Assembly: GCF_003268775.1 (NCBI RefSeq)
Contig: NZ_QLSU01000002.1
Location: 434,001-498,000 of the forward strand
Direction: 5' to 3'
Source of the DNA: Paraburkholderia unamae
GTDB taxonomy: Bacteria; Pseudomonadota; Gammaproteobacteria; Burkholderiales; Burkholderiaceae
DNA length: 64,000 nt
In this document: in pieces, positions 9,524-19,233 of the stretch
Position numbering within the stretch: position 1 is the stretch's first letter
Layout of the letters: every line of letters begins with the position of its first letter
Notes under the pieces: model-generated
Databases searched by the model: none
What the model was told of the DNA's origin: nothing
The model's input: only the letters and a program-made list of their open reading frames with translations
Made by a program: the position numbers and the translations under genes

Positions 9524-10132
9524 ATGGCTAAATTTATGAAATTCAGACTGACTCGACGACGACTCGGGAGTCTCGCAGCGGTGTCCGTGCTGGCCGGTTG
9601 TGCCATGCCGCCCGGTTCCCAGAACCAGGCCGCGGGCGACGCGCTTCGCACCAAGGACGCCGCATTCGCTGCGCCGCAGGGCTACGGCTCCGCGCTCGCG
9701 GCAATGCCCGCATCGGGCACCGCCCGGGACAACTCGCTCGCGAACGCCCAGGCGATCGACGAGAACGGCCCGGACGCCCATTCGTTCCACCAGACCGGTC
9801 GCGCCTCGTGGTACGGCCGCGCCTTCCACGGCCGCCGCACCGCAAGCGGCGAGCGCTTCAACATGGAAGCGCTCACGGCCGCGCACCGCACGCTGCCGCT
9901 CGGCTCGTATGTGCGCGTGAGCGTGCCCGGCACGTCCAAGTGGGTGGTGGTGAAGATCAACGACCGTGGCCCGTTCGCACGTGGCCGCGTGCTCGATCTC
10001 TCGTACGCCGCAGCCAAGGTGCTTGGCCTGCAACACGCGGGTACGGCGAAAGTGAACATCGAAGGCCTCTCGCGCCAGGAAGCGAAGGTCGCGCAAGCGG
10101 AGATGGTTGCTGCAAACTCCACCGATCACTAA
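9524..10132 (+). CDS. rlpA: RlpA-type septal ring lytic transglycosylase, lipoprotein
   Basis: About 202 residues. The N-terminal lipoprotein signal has the lipobox LAGC (acylated Cys near residue 25) and is followed by a flexible linker. A double-psi beta-barrel domain then carries the RlpA signature ASWYGRAFHGRRTASGERFN, LPLGSYVRV and INDRGPFARGRVLDLS. RlpA family enzymes cleave glycan strands lacking stem peptides at the septum. The C-terminal SPOR domain of E. coli/Pseudomonas RlpA is absent, so septal targeting would differ. The start at 9524 or at the ATG 12 nt further on cannot be separated. Confidence 0.88.
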   Translation: MAKFMKFRLTRRRLGSLAAVSVLAGCAMPPGSQNQAAGDALRTKDAAFAAPQGYGSALAAMPASGTARDNSLANAQAIDENGPDAHSFHQTGRASWYGRAFHGRRTASGERFNMEALTAAHRTLPLGSYVRVSVPGTSKWVVVKINDRGPFARGRVLDLSYAAAKVLGLQHAGTAKVNIEGLSRQEAKVAQAEMVAANSTDH

Positions 10133-10221
10133 GTTCACTCAGCGCGTTTGCGTGGGCGTGGCGCTGAGTGCGCCGCGACGCGCCCAAAGCCAAACCGCCT
10201 GGTGACATTGGATGCATACGC

Positions 10222-10262
10222 GAAGGGCCGCCCGATGAGAATCGGGCGGCCCTTCGGTTTTT
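10222..10262 (+). terminator. Intrinsic terminator between rlpA and rsmI
   Basis: A perfect 15-bp stem (GAAGGGCCGCCCGAT, GAGA loop) followed by GGTTTTT. It is placed between convergent genes and probably ends rlpA transcripts. Confidence 0.9.
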
Positions 10263-10303
10263 CCGGCTCCGGCGGCAATGCGCCGGTGCAGACAGATACG
10301 GCT

Positions 10304-11206
10304 TCAGTCGTCCGCCTCTTCCTCGCCTTCCCCCTTCAATTCCAGCGCCCGCGCGTAGAGCGTATTGCGCGACGCGCCCGTGAGCGCCGCCGCGATCTTC
10401 GCCGCGCCCTTCACGGGCACTTCCTGAAGCAGCACGCGCAAGAGCGCGTCGTGATCGGCATCGCTATCCGGCTGCGCGCTCGCGCCTTCCACCACGAGCA
10501 CGAACTCGCCGCGCTGACGATTGGCGTCGGCCGCGAGCCACGTTGGCCCTTCGGCCAGGGTGCCGCTCCAGAGCGACTCGTGTAGCTTCGTCAATTCACG
10601 GGCGATCAGGATGCGCCGCGCGGGGCCGAACGCGTCCGCGAGCGACTGCACGGTTTCGACGATGCGATGCGGCGCTTCGTAAAACACCATCGCTTGCGTA
10701 TGCGTGGCGAGCGGCTGAAGCGCGGCCGCGCGTTGTTTGGCCTTGGGCGGCAGAAAGCCTAGGAACGTGAAGGTCGACACCCAGTCGCCGGCTGCGGAAA
10801 GCGCCGTGGCGAGCGCGCTCGCGCCGGGCAGCGGCATGACGTTCAGGCCGGCGGCGCGCACGGCGTCCACGAGCTTGGCGCCGGGATCGGAAATGCCGGG
10901 CGTACCCGCGTCGGACACGCAGGCCACGCGCTCGCCCGCGCGCAGAAATTCGATCACGCGCTGCGCCGCCTCGCGCTCGTTGTGCTCGTGCACGGCGAGA
11001 AGCGGCTTTGAAATGCCGTAGCGCGCGAGGAGCTGGCCGGTGTTGCGCGTGTCTTCGGCGGCGATGCGATCGACGAGACCGAGCACATGCAGCGCGCGCA
11101 AGGTGATGTCGGCGACATTGCCGATGGGCGTCGCCACGACGTACAGCGTGGCGGCCGGATACTGCTGGGCCTGTGCGAGTTCGAAAGGGGACGAGAGGGA
11201 CGTCAT
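10304..11206 (-). CDS. rsmI: 16S rRNA (cytidine(1402)-2'-O)-methyltransferase
   Basis: A 300-residue SAM-dependent methyltransferase of the tetrapyrrole methylase fold. Diagnostic motifs in order: [59 protein letters not shown] and FYEAPHRI. RsmI methylates the ribose of C1402 in 16S rRNA, tuning P-site decoding. The start at 11206 places the conserved N-terminus correctly. It lies divergently next to yraN, diaA and dolP, the neighbourhood conserved in many proteobacteria. Confidence 0.96.
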   Translation of the reverse strand: MTSLSSPFELAQAQQYPAATLYVVATPIGNVADITLRALHVLGLVDRIAAEDTRNTGQLLARYGISKPLLAVHEHNEREAAQRVIEFLRAGERVACVSDAGTPGISDPGAKLVDAVRAAGLNVMPLPGASALATALSAAGDWVSTFTFLGFLPPKAKQRAAALQPLATHTQAMVFYEAPHRIVETVQSLADAFGPARRILIARELTKLHESLWSGTLAEGPTWLAADANRQRGEFVLVVEGASAQPDSDADHDALLRVLLQEVPVKGAAKIAAALTGASRNTLYARALELKGEGEEEADD

Positions 11207-11243
11207 GACACGCAACGCGCGAATGCAGGAAAAGAGGCCGACA

Positions 11244-11762
11244 TTGTGCCACGCGGGCGCGGCTGCGCCCGAGGGAAGCGGCGCAAGCGAGCGCGCACGC
11301 GCAGACAACTTTTGCGCGCGAGCGCGGTCGAATGCCCAACGCCGTGCGACAGGAGCACGCTTCGAAGCGCACGCGCTGACGTTTTTGCGGCGCGAGCGGC
11401 TCGAACTGATCGCGCGCAACGTGCACTGCCGAGGCGGCGAACTCGACCTCGTGATGCGCGAGCGCGACGGCACCCTGGTGTTCGTGGAAGTGCGCGCGCG
11501 GGCGCGGCCGGAATTCGGCGGCGCGGCGGCGAGCGTGGGCTGGCGCAAACAGCAGCGCGTGCTGCGCGCGGCGCGCCACTTTCTCGCGACTTGGCGCAGC
11601 GCCGATGCGAACGGCGCAACGGACGTGGAAATGAACAGAGAAACGAAAGAAGAAGCGCGCACGCCGCCTGCATGCCGCTTCGACGTGATCGCGTTCGAGA
11701 GCGGCCGGCTCGTGTGGCTGCGCGACGCGTTTCACGCGGACTCAAGCGAGAGCGAAAACTGA
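11244..11762 (+). CDS. yraN: UPF0102 / YraN family nuclease-like protein
   Basis: 172 residues if started at TTG 11244 ([11 protein letters not shown]), which has AAGAGG 7 nt upstream and matches the Burkholderia YraN N-terminus as I recall it. An ATG at 11205 would overlap the divergent rsmI start. The core ([46 protein letters not shown]) is a Holliday-junction-resolvase-like PD-(D/E)xK fold with E-x-D and E-x-R residues. An insertion of about 20 residues ([16 protein letters not shown]) before the last strand is longer than I expect for the family. Cellular function is poorly known. Confidence 0.88.
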   Translation: MCHAGAAAPEGSGASERARADNFCARARSNAQRRATGARFEAHALTFLRRERLELIARNVHCRGGELDLVMRERDGTLVFVEVRARARPEFGGAAASVGWRKQQRVLRAARHFLATWRSADANGATDVEMNRETKEEARTPPACRFDVIAFESGRLVWLRDAFHADSSESEN

Positions 11763-11789
11763 GGCCGATGGAAAGAAGGGTAAAAATGA

Positions 11790-12458
<669 letters not shown>

Positions 12459-12486
12459 CACCGTTGGACGAAGAGAGGGGAAGTTG

Positions 12487-13269
12487 ATGAGCAGATACGG
12501 CATGACGCGCGCGCTGGCACGGACCACGCTGACGATCGGCTTCGCAGCCTCGCTCTGCGCAAGCTTGCAGGGCTGCTTCCTGGCGCTGGCAGGCGCGGCG
12601 GGCGGCACGGCACTGGTGGCGACCGACCGCCGCACAGTGGGCTCGCAAACCGAGGACCGCGAGATCCAGGTGAAGGCGCTGGCCGACCTCGGCAAGCAAC
12701 TGCCCGACACGGCGCACGTGAACGTGGCGGTGTTCAACCAGCGCGTGCTGCTCACGGGCGAAGTGCCCGACGACGCCTCGAAGCAGAAGGCCGAGAGCAT
12801 CGTGCGCGCCGTGACGAACGTCGAGTCGATCGTGAACGAACTGGCGGTGCAGCCGGCGAGCTCGTTCTCCTCGCGCGCGAACGACTCGTACCTGGAAGGA
12901 CGCGTGAAGGCGGAGCTGGTTGCGTATAAGGACATCTCCGCGAACAACTTCAAGGTGGTGAGCGAGCGCGGCACGATTTATCTGATGGGGCTCGTGACGA
13001 CGCAGGAAGGGAGCATCGCCGCCAACGCGACGGCCGGGGTGATGGGCGTGGCGCAGGTGGTGAAGTGCTATCAGTACATCAAGCCGGAGCAGGCGGCGGT
13101 GGCGAATGCGGCGGCGCCGAGCGCACCCGCGGCTACGCCTGCCGCCGACGAGCCGACAGTTGGAGCGGTGCCGGATTCGGGCGTGACTTCGCAGCCTATC
13201 GAGCATCAGGCGCCGGCGCCGGTGACTAATTCTTCGGCTACGCGGCCGGGGAATACGGGGGCTATGTGA
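12487..13269 (+). CDS. dolP: BON-domain outer-membrane lipoprotein (DolP/YraP-like)
   Basis: A 260-residue lipoprotein. The signal ends with the lipobox LQGC, followed by GGTALVATDRRTVGSQTEDREI, the DolP-typical start. Two BON domains follow (about residues 50-115 and 120-190; VNVAVFNQRVLLTGEVPD and FKVVSERGTIYLMGLVT), then a low-complexity Ala/Pro/Thr tail of about 50 residues. DolP maintains outer-membrane integrity and localises to the division site in E. coli. The start ATG 12487 has AGAGGGGAAG upstream; the stop overlaps the next ATG (TGATG). Confidence 0.9.
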   Translation: MSRYGMTRALARTTLTIGFAASLCASLQGCFLALAGAAGGTALVATDRRTVGSQTEDREIQVKALADLGKQLPDTAHVNVAVFNQRVLLTGEVPDDASKQKAESIVRAVTNVESIVNELAVQPASSFSSRANDSYLEGRVKAELVAYKDISANNFKVVSERGTIYLMGLVTTQEGSIAANATAGVMGVAQVVKCYQYIKPEQAAVANAAAPSAPAATPAADEPTVGAVPDSGVTSQPIEHQAPAPVTNSSATRPGNTGAM

Positions 13270-13619
13270 TGGGGCGTTTTGCTGGTCGTGTTGTTGCTGC
13301 GGGGTTGGTGGCGGGTGTGGCGGTTGCCGGGTTCGCTTCGCCGGCTTTTGCTGCTGTGGCTGATGGGATGAAGGTGGCTCAGACGAATGCTTGCATGGGA
13401 TGCCATGCGGTGGATCGCAAGCTGGTTGGGCCTTCGTTCAAGGACATCGCCGCGAAGTACAAGGGCGATGCTGCCGCGCAGGCCAAGCTGGAGAAGAAGG
13501 TGCGTGACGGCGGGGCCGGGGTTTGGGGGGCGATTCCCATGCCTTCGCACCCGGGGATGAGCGCCGCCGATATCCATTCTGTTGTGGGGTGGGTGCTCGC
13601 TGGGTCGCCTTCGAAGTGA
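13269..13619 (+). CDS. Class I cytochrome c, secreted
   Basis: 116 residues with a signal peptide (cleavage near AFA-AV) and one CMGCH heme motif (about residues 42-46). WGAIPMPSHPGMS supplies the distal Met ligand. It is a small soluble cytochrome c of the c551/c8 type, a periplasmic electron carrier. Its ATG overlaps the dolP stop, so translation is likely coupled, although function shows no obvious link. GTG at 13266 is an alternative start. Confidence 0.92.
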   Translation: MGRFAGRVVAAGLVAGVAVAGFASPAFAAVADGMKVAQTNACMGCHAVDRKLVGPSFKDIAAKYKGDAAAQAKLEKKVRDGGAGVWGAIPMPSHPGMSAADIHSVVGWVLAGSPSK

Positions 13620-13644
13620 GTTTGCTTAGGGTCAAATTTGACGC

Positions 13645-13674
13645 TTGGCAAAACGGATTTTGTGTGTGTAGAAT
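13645..13674 (+). promoter_or_regulatory. tRNA-Ala promoter
   Basis: TTGGCA at 13645-13650 and TAGAAT at 13669-13674 are separated by 18 bp. The -10 box is 12 nt before the mature tRNA 5' end. Confidence 0.65.
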
Positions 13675-13686
13675 CAGTGGTTCGTT

Positions 13687-13762
<76 letters not shown>

Positions 13763-13774
13763 AAATTTGCTTTA

Positions 13775-13814
13775 AAAACAACGCGCTACGTCTTGCGATG
13801 TAGTGCGTTGTTTT
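13775..13814. terminator. Long hairpin terminator after tRNA-Ala
   Basis: An 18-bp stem including G-U pairs (AAAACAACGC GCTACGTC, TTGC loop, GATGTAGT GCGTTGTTTT). It has A- and T-rich ends and so could act in both directions. Confidence 0.85.
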
Positions 13815-14265
13815 GCATTCTGGAGCAGGTTTTTGCATGCCCGCTCGTGGCGAGCTGTTGGCGGCAAAGCGGTGGCCTTGAGGTGGCATAAATTCGTTCG
13901 CAAAGTGCCGTGATGCAAGCGGCCGAAGCGAAGAACCTGTTACGCGTTCGCAACCTACTGCGGCTGAGTGCATTATTCGCTTTCGCCCGACCCGGCTAGC
14001 ATGCAAGCCTATCTCATAGTCGATGACTAGCTGAATGCCTGCAAAGGCCCGTCGTCAGAATTCGCTGCGGCGTGACATGAAATCTGATTGCGCTTCGGCA
14101 GATGTGGCGAATTTAGCTGAGTTTATCCCGCCCCTGTGCGCCCATCTGCCGCCCTCATCCAGTTAGATCAGGTTGAGCCGCAATGCGGGGGCGGTCGCGC
14201 CCAAGTGGGGCCGTGTGCATCGGTATAATACTGGGCAAAGTCAAGACTGTAGGAAGTAATCAATT
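13815..14265 (+). other. Intergenic junction between tRNA and dnd-like module
   Basis: No gene is supported. A short open frame here on the minus strand is the usual tRNA-antisense artefact. The left boundary of the acquired block must lie in this stretch. A TATAAT at 14224-14229 is a good candidate -10 for the dnd operon; the -35 match is weak. Confidence 0.5.
14224..14229 (+). promoter_or_regulatory. Candidate -10 box of the dnd-like operon
   Basis: A perfect TATAAT 37 bp upstream of the dndC ATG. No convincing -35 is seen, so an activator may be needed. Confidence 0.45.
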
Positions 14266-15405
14266 ATGGGCACAGTAGAGCCGCTGTACGCGGAGCCAAA
14301 CGTCGATTCGCTCTGGCGCGAAATCCTGCACGAAGTCCGGGAAGAGTACCTCTCGGAATCGCAACACTACCCGTGGATTGTGGGCTTCTCCGGCGGAAAA
14401 GACTCAACGCTCGTCGCTCATGCAGTATTTGAAGCGCTGTTGTCTATTCCGCCCTCTGCTCGTACCCGCCCCGTCCACATCGTATCGAACGATACCCAGG
14501 TCGAAAGTCCGTTTGTTGTCGCGCACCTGAACGAGGTCACGGAACAAATTCGGCGTGCCGCAGAGAATCTCGACCTGCCGATCGACGTGGCAAGAACCCA
14601 GCCCGACCTCGACAAGACGTTTTGGACGTTACTGATAGGCAAAGGCTACCCTAGCCCTAATTCGAACATGCGCTGGTGCACGGATAGGCTGAAGATCGCA
14701 CCCACGAGTTCGTACATAAGGAAGTACGTTTCGGAATGCGGGGCGGCCATTGTTGTGCTAGGCGTGCGAAGCGCCGAAAGCAATAAGCGCCAGCAGACGA
14801 TTCAACGTTACCAGAACCTACGAAATTCGCGTCTCAACGAGCATAACGACCTTTCGGGGGCGCTTGTGTATCGGCCCATCGTGCACCTGACAACGGATGA
14901 CGTTTGGGAGTTGCTTGGGAGTATGGATGCCCCGTGGGGCGGGACGCATGGTGCGCTCTTCAAACTCTATCGGGACGCTGAGGGGGGAGAGTGCCCAGTC
15001 GTTTTGAGCAAGGAAGAGGCCCCTGGGTGCGGGACCGCAAATAGCCGATTCGGGTGCTGGACCTGTACCGTCGTCGAGAAGGACCGGAGTTTGCAAGGCT
15101 ACATCGACGCAGGGAATCACCAGTATCGTCCCCTCGTGGATTTCAGGGACTGGCTGAAGTCAATTAGAAATGATCCCATGCGGCGCCAAGCGATGCGCCG
15201 GAATGGCCGGCTCACTTTCGACGCGACAGGGCGTCACATTCCAGGTCCGTTCACAATCCAGGCGCGCCGAGAGATATTGGATAGGTTGCTGGCGACGCAG
15301 GCAGAATTCGATAGCCCGCTGATATCGCAGGCGGAGCTCGATCTTATCCACGAAATTTGGGCCAAGGAATTGCAACAGGATACGGGGGTGGGAGATGGAA
15401 ACTAA
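14266..15405 (+). CDS. dndC: DndC-like DNA phosphorothioation sulfurtransferase
   Basis: A 379-residue PAPS-reductase/ATP-pyrophosphatase-fold protein. The PP-loop SGGKDST is at residues 42-48. Cys138 (MRWCTDR), Cys255 (PGCG), Cys264 and Cys267 (FGCWTCTVVEKDRSL) match the Fe-S cluster and signature region of DndC. DndC activates the DNA backbone and transfers sulfur received from a cysteine desulfurase. It is clearly shorter than the roughly 500 residues of typical DndC, mostly at the C-terminus. RBS AGGAAG precedes the ATG. Its last 11 nt overlap the next gene. No dndA or dndB lies nearby, so an IscS-like desulfurase elsewhere would have to supply sulfur (inference). Confidence 0.93.
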   Translation: MGTVEPLYAEPNVDSLWREILHEVREEYLSESQHYPWIVGFSGGKDSTLVAHAVFEALLSIPPSARTRPVHIVSNDTQVESPFVVAHLNEVTEQIRRAAENLDLPIDVARTQPDLDKTFWTLLIGKGYPSPNSNMRWCTDRLKIAPTSSYIRKYVSECGAAIVVLGVRSAESNKRQQTIQRYQNLRNSRLNEHNDLSGALVYRPIVHLTTDDVWELLGSMDAPWGGTHGALFKLYRDAEGGECPVVLSKEEAPGCGTANSRFGCWTCTVVEKDRSLQGYIDAGNHQYRPLVDFRDWLKSIRNDPMRRQAMRRNGRLTFDATGRHIPGPFTIQARREILDRLLATQAEFDSPLISQAELDLIHEIWAKELQQDTGVGDGN

Positions 15406-15607
15406 TAGCGATGACGGGTATTTGGCAGATTTGCCCCTGTGGTCCGACGATGAAGCCAAGGCAATCTTGGAGGAAGTGTGCAGCAAAAATGGTGTGGGCG
15501 TTGATGTCCTAGCCGAGCTAGTTATTACGCAGCGCGAACGACAGCATCAGGAGCGCGCTCATGGTATCAACAAGCGATTCGAAGAAATTCTCCTCCGTCT
15601 AGAGTAA
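15395..15607 (+). CDS. Small protein of the phosphorothioation module
   Basis: A 70-residue acidic protein beginning METNSDDGYLADLPLWSDDE. A helix-rich centre (AKAILEEVCSKNGVGVDVLAEL) and a charged C-terminal helix (RERQHQERAHGINKRFEEIL) follow. It overlaps dndC by 11 nt and ends 12 nt before dndD, so it is an integral operon member with RBS GGGGTGGGAG. Small proteins in this position next to DndC/DndD-like genes are annotated only as DNA-modification-system-associated; biochemical role unknown. It is not a DndE homologue: that domain sits in the FtsK fusion. It may be an adaptor or antirestriction-like regulator (speculation). Confidence 0.8.
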   Translation: METNSDDGYLADLPLWSDDEAKAILEEVCSKNGVGVDVLAELVITQRERQHQERAHGINKRFEEILLRLE

Positions 15608-15619
15608 AAGAGCATAAGA

Positions 15620-17692
15620 ATGTGGATCTCACGGATTGAGTTAACGAATTTTAAATCGTATGCGCATCAGGTGTTCGAATTTCCAGAGCCCATCGATGGT
15701 CGCAATATCGTATTGGTTGGCGGGCTGAACGGCTACGGTAAGACATCTATCTTGGAGGCACTGTATTTGTGCCTTTATGGTAAGGACGCGCTCATTCATC
15801 TTGCACGCGCCGGACTGAAAACCGATGAAGTGCGAGGTTATCCGACTTTCTTAGAGCGCGCGCTCAATGGAGAGGCGAAGCGTGACGGTCGCGACACAAT
15901 GACTGTTCGCGTCACTATTCATCGGACCCGTACGAAAGCGGTGGACATTGCAAGAAAGTGGTTTTTCCGTAGCAATGGTTCATGGTCCGCTGACGAAGAG
16001 GCCATCGTCCGCAATGTAGTTCGTGATATCCCCGACGCTCCGCGCCGCGACGGAAAGGGCGGATTCCATCTATCTGATCTCCTCGACGAGATATTTGTCC
16101 CCGCACACGTCGCCCCGTTTTTTTTCTTCGATGGTGAAGAGGTTAAAAAGCTTGCAGACCAGTCTCGGGTCGAACAGGTCAAGCAAGGGCTTGAGGGGCT
16201 TCTGGGAGTTGTGCTGTTGCGCGAACTTGCCGATAGGTTGAAAGCGTTCGAACAGTCTAAACGTGGCGAAGTGACGAACGTCGACGAAGAGAAGCTTCAA
16301 CAGGTACTTACTGCGCTTACCGAGAACGAAGCAAACCTTGCTACGTTACGTCAGGCTACCGATAGTTCGGATTCGGAAACGGCCAAGCTGCGCGTGCAAC
16401 GCGAAGCGCTGATCGAGCGAATTACGTCGGCCGGCGGCGGTGGCGGGGATATTGCGACAGTTAAGGACTTGGTGGAGGAGCGGGAGCAACTGCGAAATAA
16501 GCGAAAAGAGTGCTTGCGCAAGATAGAAGAGGTGCTTGCAGGGCGGCTACCATTTCATCTGGTGTCGCGAGACCTCATGTCTGTGTTCAAGAAGCAGTTG
16601 GAGAGTGAAATTCGGCTTGTTGAGCATGAAGCTGAAAAAAATGCCCTCACACCCCGAAAGGCGCGATTTGAAGAGGCGTTTCTCAACGGAGACGGTCCGG
16701 CAATCAGCCCGGCATTAACAGAAGCACAGGTGCTCAGTGTAAAAGCGCGGATTGAATCTGCTTGGGCAAGTCTGTTCTATCCGCCACCGGAGGGATGCGC
16801 ACGAGAAGTTATCCATGATTACCTGCATGGTACCGCGCGCACCGAGGCGTTGTCTTTCCTTCGATCTATTCCTCTTGGGCAGGAGGAAGTTCAGGAGCTT
16901 CTGACAGAGCAGTCGTCACTTAACCAGCGGATCGAAGATCTTGGCAGAAAGATTTCGCGGTTGGAGGGCATCGACCGGGATGGAACTTTGGCGGGACTGA
17001 AGGCCGATCTTGATCGCGTTCAATCTCGCCTCGATGAACTGGCTGAAGCTGGACGAGCAGCGGATCGGAAGTTGACGTCACTTGAGGCAACGGTTGCGTC
17101 GCAACGCTCGGAATATGAGAGGGAGCGCCGAAAGCTCGATGCGTCGAGCCCTGCGCGTGCGCAGATTCAACGTTCGGAGCGGGTAAGAAATGTGATCGAT
17201 GATGTAATTCCTGCTCTTTTCCCTTTGAAAGTCAAGCAGTTGGCTTCAGCAATGACACAGGTTTACAAGTCGCTCGCGCACAAGGATTTGGTCGCGAAGA
17301 TTGACATCAAGAACGACGGAACCACCGTTATTTTGGGTAAAACCGGTAAGGAAATTGCTGTCGACCGTTCGGCTGGGGAAAACCAAATTTTTGCCACAGC
17401 TCTAATTGCCGGACTGGCCAAAGTATCGGGGGTGCGCGCACCGATGGTCGTCGATACACCGCTCGGGAGACTGGATAGCAAGCACCGACAAAATATCCTT
17501 GCATTTTGGACTGGCGATAAAGCACGACAGGTAATTCTGCTTTCGCAGGACGAGGAAATTGATTACTCGTTCTACAAGCATATCCAGGATAGTGTTGGTA
17601 AGACATACCTTCTCGAGCACGTCGACGTGGGTGATGGAATTGGGCGGACTACTGCCCGAGAAGATGCGTATTTTGGCCGAGGCCGTCGATGA
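15620..17692 (+). CDS. dndD: DndD-like SMC/Rad50-family ATPase
   Basis: A 690-residue ABC-type ATPase. Walker A GLNGYGKTS is at residues 35-43, followed by LEALYLCLYG and the DndD-typical FFFFDGEEVKKLAD. A long coiled-coil middle (about 225-530) leads to the ABC signature region (RSAGENQIFATAL) and Walker B MVVDTPLGRLD. DndD is proposed to use ATP to nick, bend or open DNA during sulfur insertion. It is of normal length, with no frameshift. Its stop overlaps the start of the next gene (ATGA), indicating translational coupling with the DndE-FtsK protein. Confidence 0.93.
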   Translation: MWISRIELTNFKSYAHQVFEFPEPIDGRNIVLVGGLNGYGKTSILEALYLCLYGKDALIHLARAGLKTDEVRGYPTFLERALNGEAKRDGRDTMTVRVTIHRTRTKAVDIARKWFFRSNGSWSADEEAIVRNVVRDIPDAPRRDGKGGFHLSDLLDEIFVPAHVAPFFFFDGEEVKKLADQSRVEQVKQGLEGLLGVVLLRELADRLKAFEQSKRGEVTNVDEEKLQQVLTALTENEANLATLRQATDSSDSETAKLRVQREALIERITSAGGGGGDIATVKDLVEEREQLRNKRKECLRKIEEVLAGRLPFHLVSRDLMSVFKKQLESEIRLVEHEAEKNALTPRKARFEEAFLNGDGPAISPALTEAQVLSVKARIESAWASLFYPPPEGCAREVIHDYLHGTARTEALSFLRSIPLGQEEVQELLTEQSSLNQRIEDLGRKISRLEGIDRDGTLAGLKADLDRVQSRLDELAEAGRAADRKLTSLEATVASQRSEYERERRKLDASSPARAQIQRSERVRNVIDDVIPALFPLKVKQLASAMTQVYKSLAHKDLVAKIDIKNDGTTVILGKTGKEIAVDRSAGENQIFATALIAGLAKVSGVRAPMVVDTPLGRLDSKHRQNILAFWTGDKARQVILLSQDEEIDYSFYKHIQDSVGKTYLLEHVDVGDGIGRTTAREDAYFGRGRR

Positions 17693-19233
17693 GCGATATC
17701 TCCATATCTCAAGTTCTCAGCTCCCGCTATAGGACTAGCGGCGAAGCTGACCGCATGACTAACTCGCTGATGAACCATTTGGGGCTCTCCACACGAGCGA
17801 ATGTCGCCCGCTTGGCCATTGGTCGATCCTTGGGCCTCGGTGCATTGCCTCCGGATGGCGTGGACGCTAAAGGTTTCGAGATACCGGCGCAAATCCTGTT
17901 TTCGAGCTCTGATATCGCAGTCTGGGTCGGCTTGATTGTTGCACACACTAAGTTGCATACGGGAGAGGCACTCCGGTCAGTTGACGCGCTCCGCACCGCT
18001 GTTCGGCTGCATTGGCATCGGGGGGTGAGGTTGTTGATGGATGATTGGATTGGTTGCGACGAGGACTACGATCGCTTCGTTGAAACCTTAATCAATCGCC
18101 GGGCGTCGTTGCCTGACACTGCGTCGCGAGTGACTGCTACCGAAGGTGGGAGTCAGCCAGCAACCAAGAGCGCTGAGGACGTCTCGTCGGTCCTCATCAA
18201 TGCACTCGCCGATATGGGTATTACTGCGGAACCGCGGGGATTGACTCATGGACCACGCCTTACGCGTTACAAGCTGTACCTACCGGACGTCAATCACTTC
18301 TCCAAGCTTAAACGTGGGTTAGAGCAGCTCGCGCTTGGTCTTGGATTGAATAACCATATTCCGACCTTGTGCGGCGCCGAAGAGGCACGAACGATCTACC
18401 TCGATATCCCTCGAGCCGTCGAGACTTGGACGTACACCGGCTTTAGTGACCTCAGGGAGTGGATAAAAGCGGCCCCCACCAGCAGTAACCAGTTGCTCGT
18501 CTTTCCGGGTGTCGACGTGCTGGGCCGCCCGTTCTCGTTCAATCTTGCTGAGGCACCGCACCTGCTTATCGGTGGGGCGACCGGTATGGGGAAAAGTGTT
18601 TGCGTTCATTCGCTGATTGCCTCGTTGGTCCTGCAGCACAGCCCAACAACTTTGAAGCTCGCACTCATCGATCCGAAGCAGGTGGAGTTTTCCGTTTATC
18701 AAGGGAGTCCGTTTCTCTTTGGAGGTGAGATCGTTTCGACGCCTAGCGACGCCCGCTCACTTCTGCAGGCTCTAGTGCAAGAGATGGATGTGCGGTATGA
18801 GCAGTTCACGAAAATTGGCGTGGCGAATATCGCGGAAGCTAGAGCGAAGGGAGTATCGTTGCCGTTCGTAGCTGTCTTCATTGAAGAACTCGCCGACTTG
18901 ATCTTGCAGAGTCGCGATGTAGAGAACTCAATCATACGACTCGCTCAGAAAGCTCGCGCCGCAGGGATCCACCTCATTCTCGCGACGCAAAGACCCGATG
19001 CGAAGACGTTCTCTGGCTTGGTCCGAAGCAATATACCGTCGAGGATTGCATTGACCGTGCAAAAGGCAAGCGAGTCGACGATCATTCTGGATGAGACTGG
19101 AGCGGAGTCGCTGTTGGGGAAAGGAGATATGCTGATTCGAGCAGCAGGCCGTGCTCCTGAACGGGTCCACGGAGTTTATGTTGGGCGTACGGACCTTGAA
19201 TCGATAATTCGTGAGCGCCGAGATAGGCCCTGA
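17689..19233 (+). CDS. DndE-domain / FtsK-type DNA translocase fusion
   Basis: 514 residues. Residues 1 to about 135 resemble DndE: ISQVLSSRYRTSGEADRMTNSL, an IGRSLGLG segment, then LRTAVRLHWHRGVRLLMDD, matching the DndE C-terminal FRLHLHRG motif. A short linker (about 140-165) is followed by an FtsK alpha-like domain (MGITAEPRGLTHGPRLTRYKL) and a RecA-like motor with Walker A GGATGMGKSV (about 294-303), Walker B VAVFIEELADL (about 393-403) and ATQRPDAKTFSGLVRSNIPSRI. There are no membrane segments and no gamma/KOPS domain. Canonical DndE is a stand-alone protein of about 110-140 residues that binds nicked DNA. The fusion suggests translocation coupled to modification. Confidence 0.88.
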   Translation: MSDISISQVLSSRYRTSGEADRMTNSLMNHLGLSTRANVARLAIGRSLGLGALPPDGVDAKGFEIPAQILFSSSDIAVWVGLIVAHTKLHTGEALRSVDALRTAVRLHWHRGVRLLMDDWIGCDEDYDRFVETLINRRASLPDTASRVTATEGGSQPATKSAEDVSSVLINALADMGITAEPRGLTHGPRLTRYKLYLPDVNHFSKLKRGLEQLALGLGLNNHIPTLCGAEEARTIYLDIPRAVETWTYTGFSDLREWIKAAPTSSNQLLVFPGVDVLGRPFSFNLAEAPHLLIGGATGMGKSVCVHSLIASLVLQHSPTTLKLALIDPKQVEFSVYQGSPFLFGGEIVSTPSDARSLLQALVQEMDVRYEQFTKIGVANIAEARAKGVSLPFVAVFIEELADLILQSRDVENSIIRLAQKARAAGIHLILATQRPDAKTFSGLVRSNIPSRIALTVQKASESTIILDETGAESLLGKGDMLIRAAGRAPERVHGVYVGRTDLESIIRERRDRP

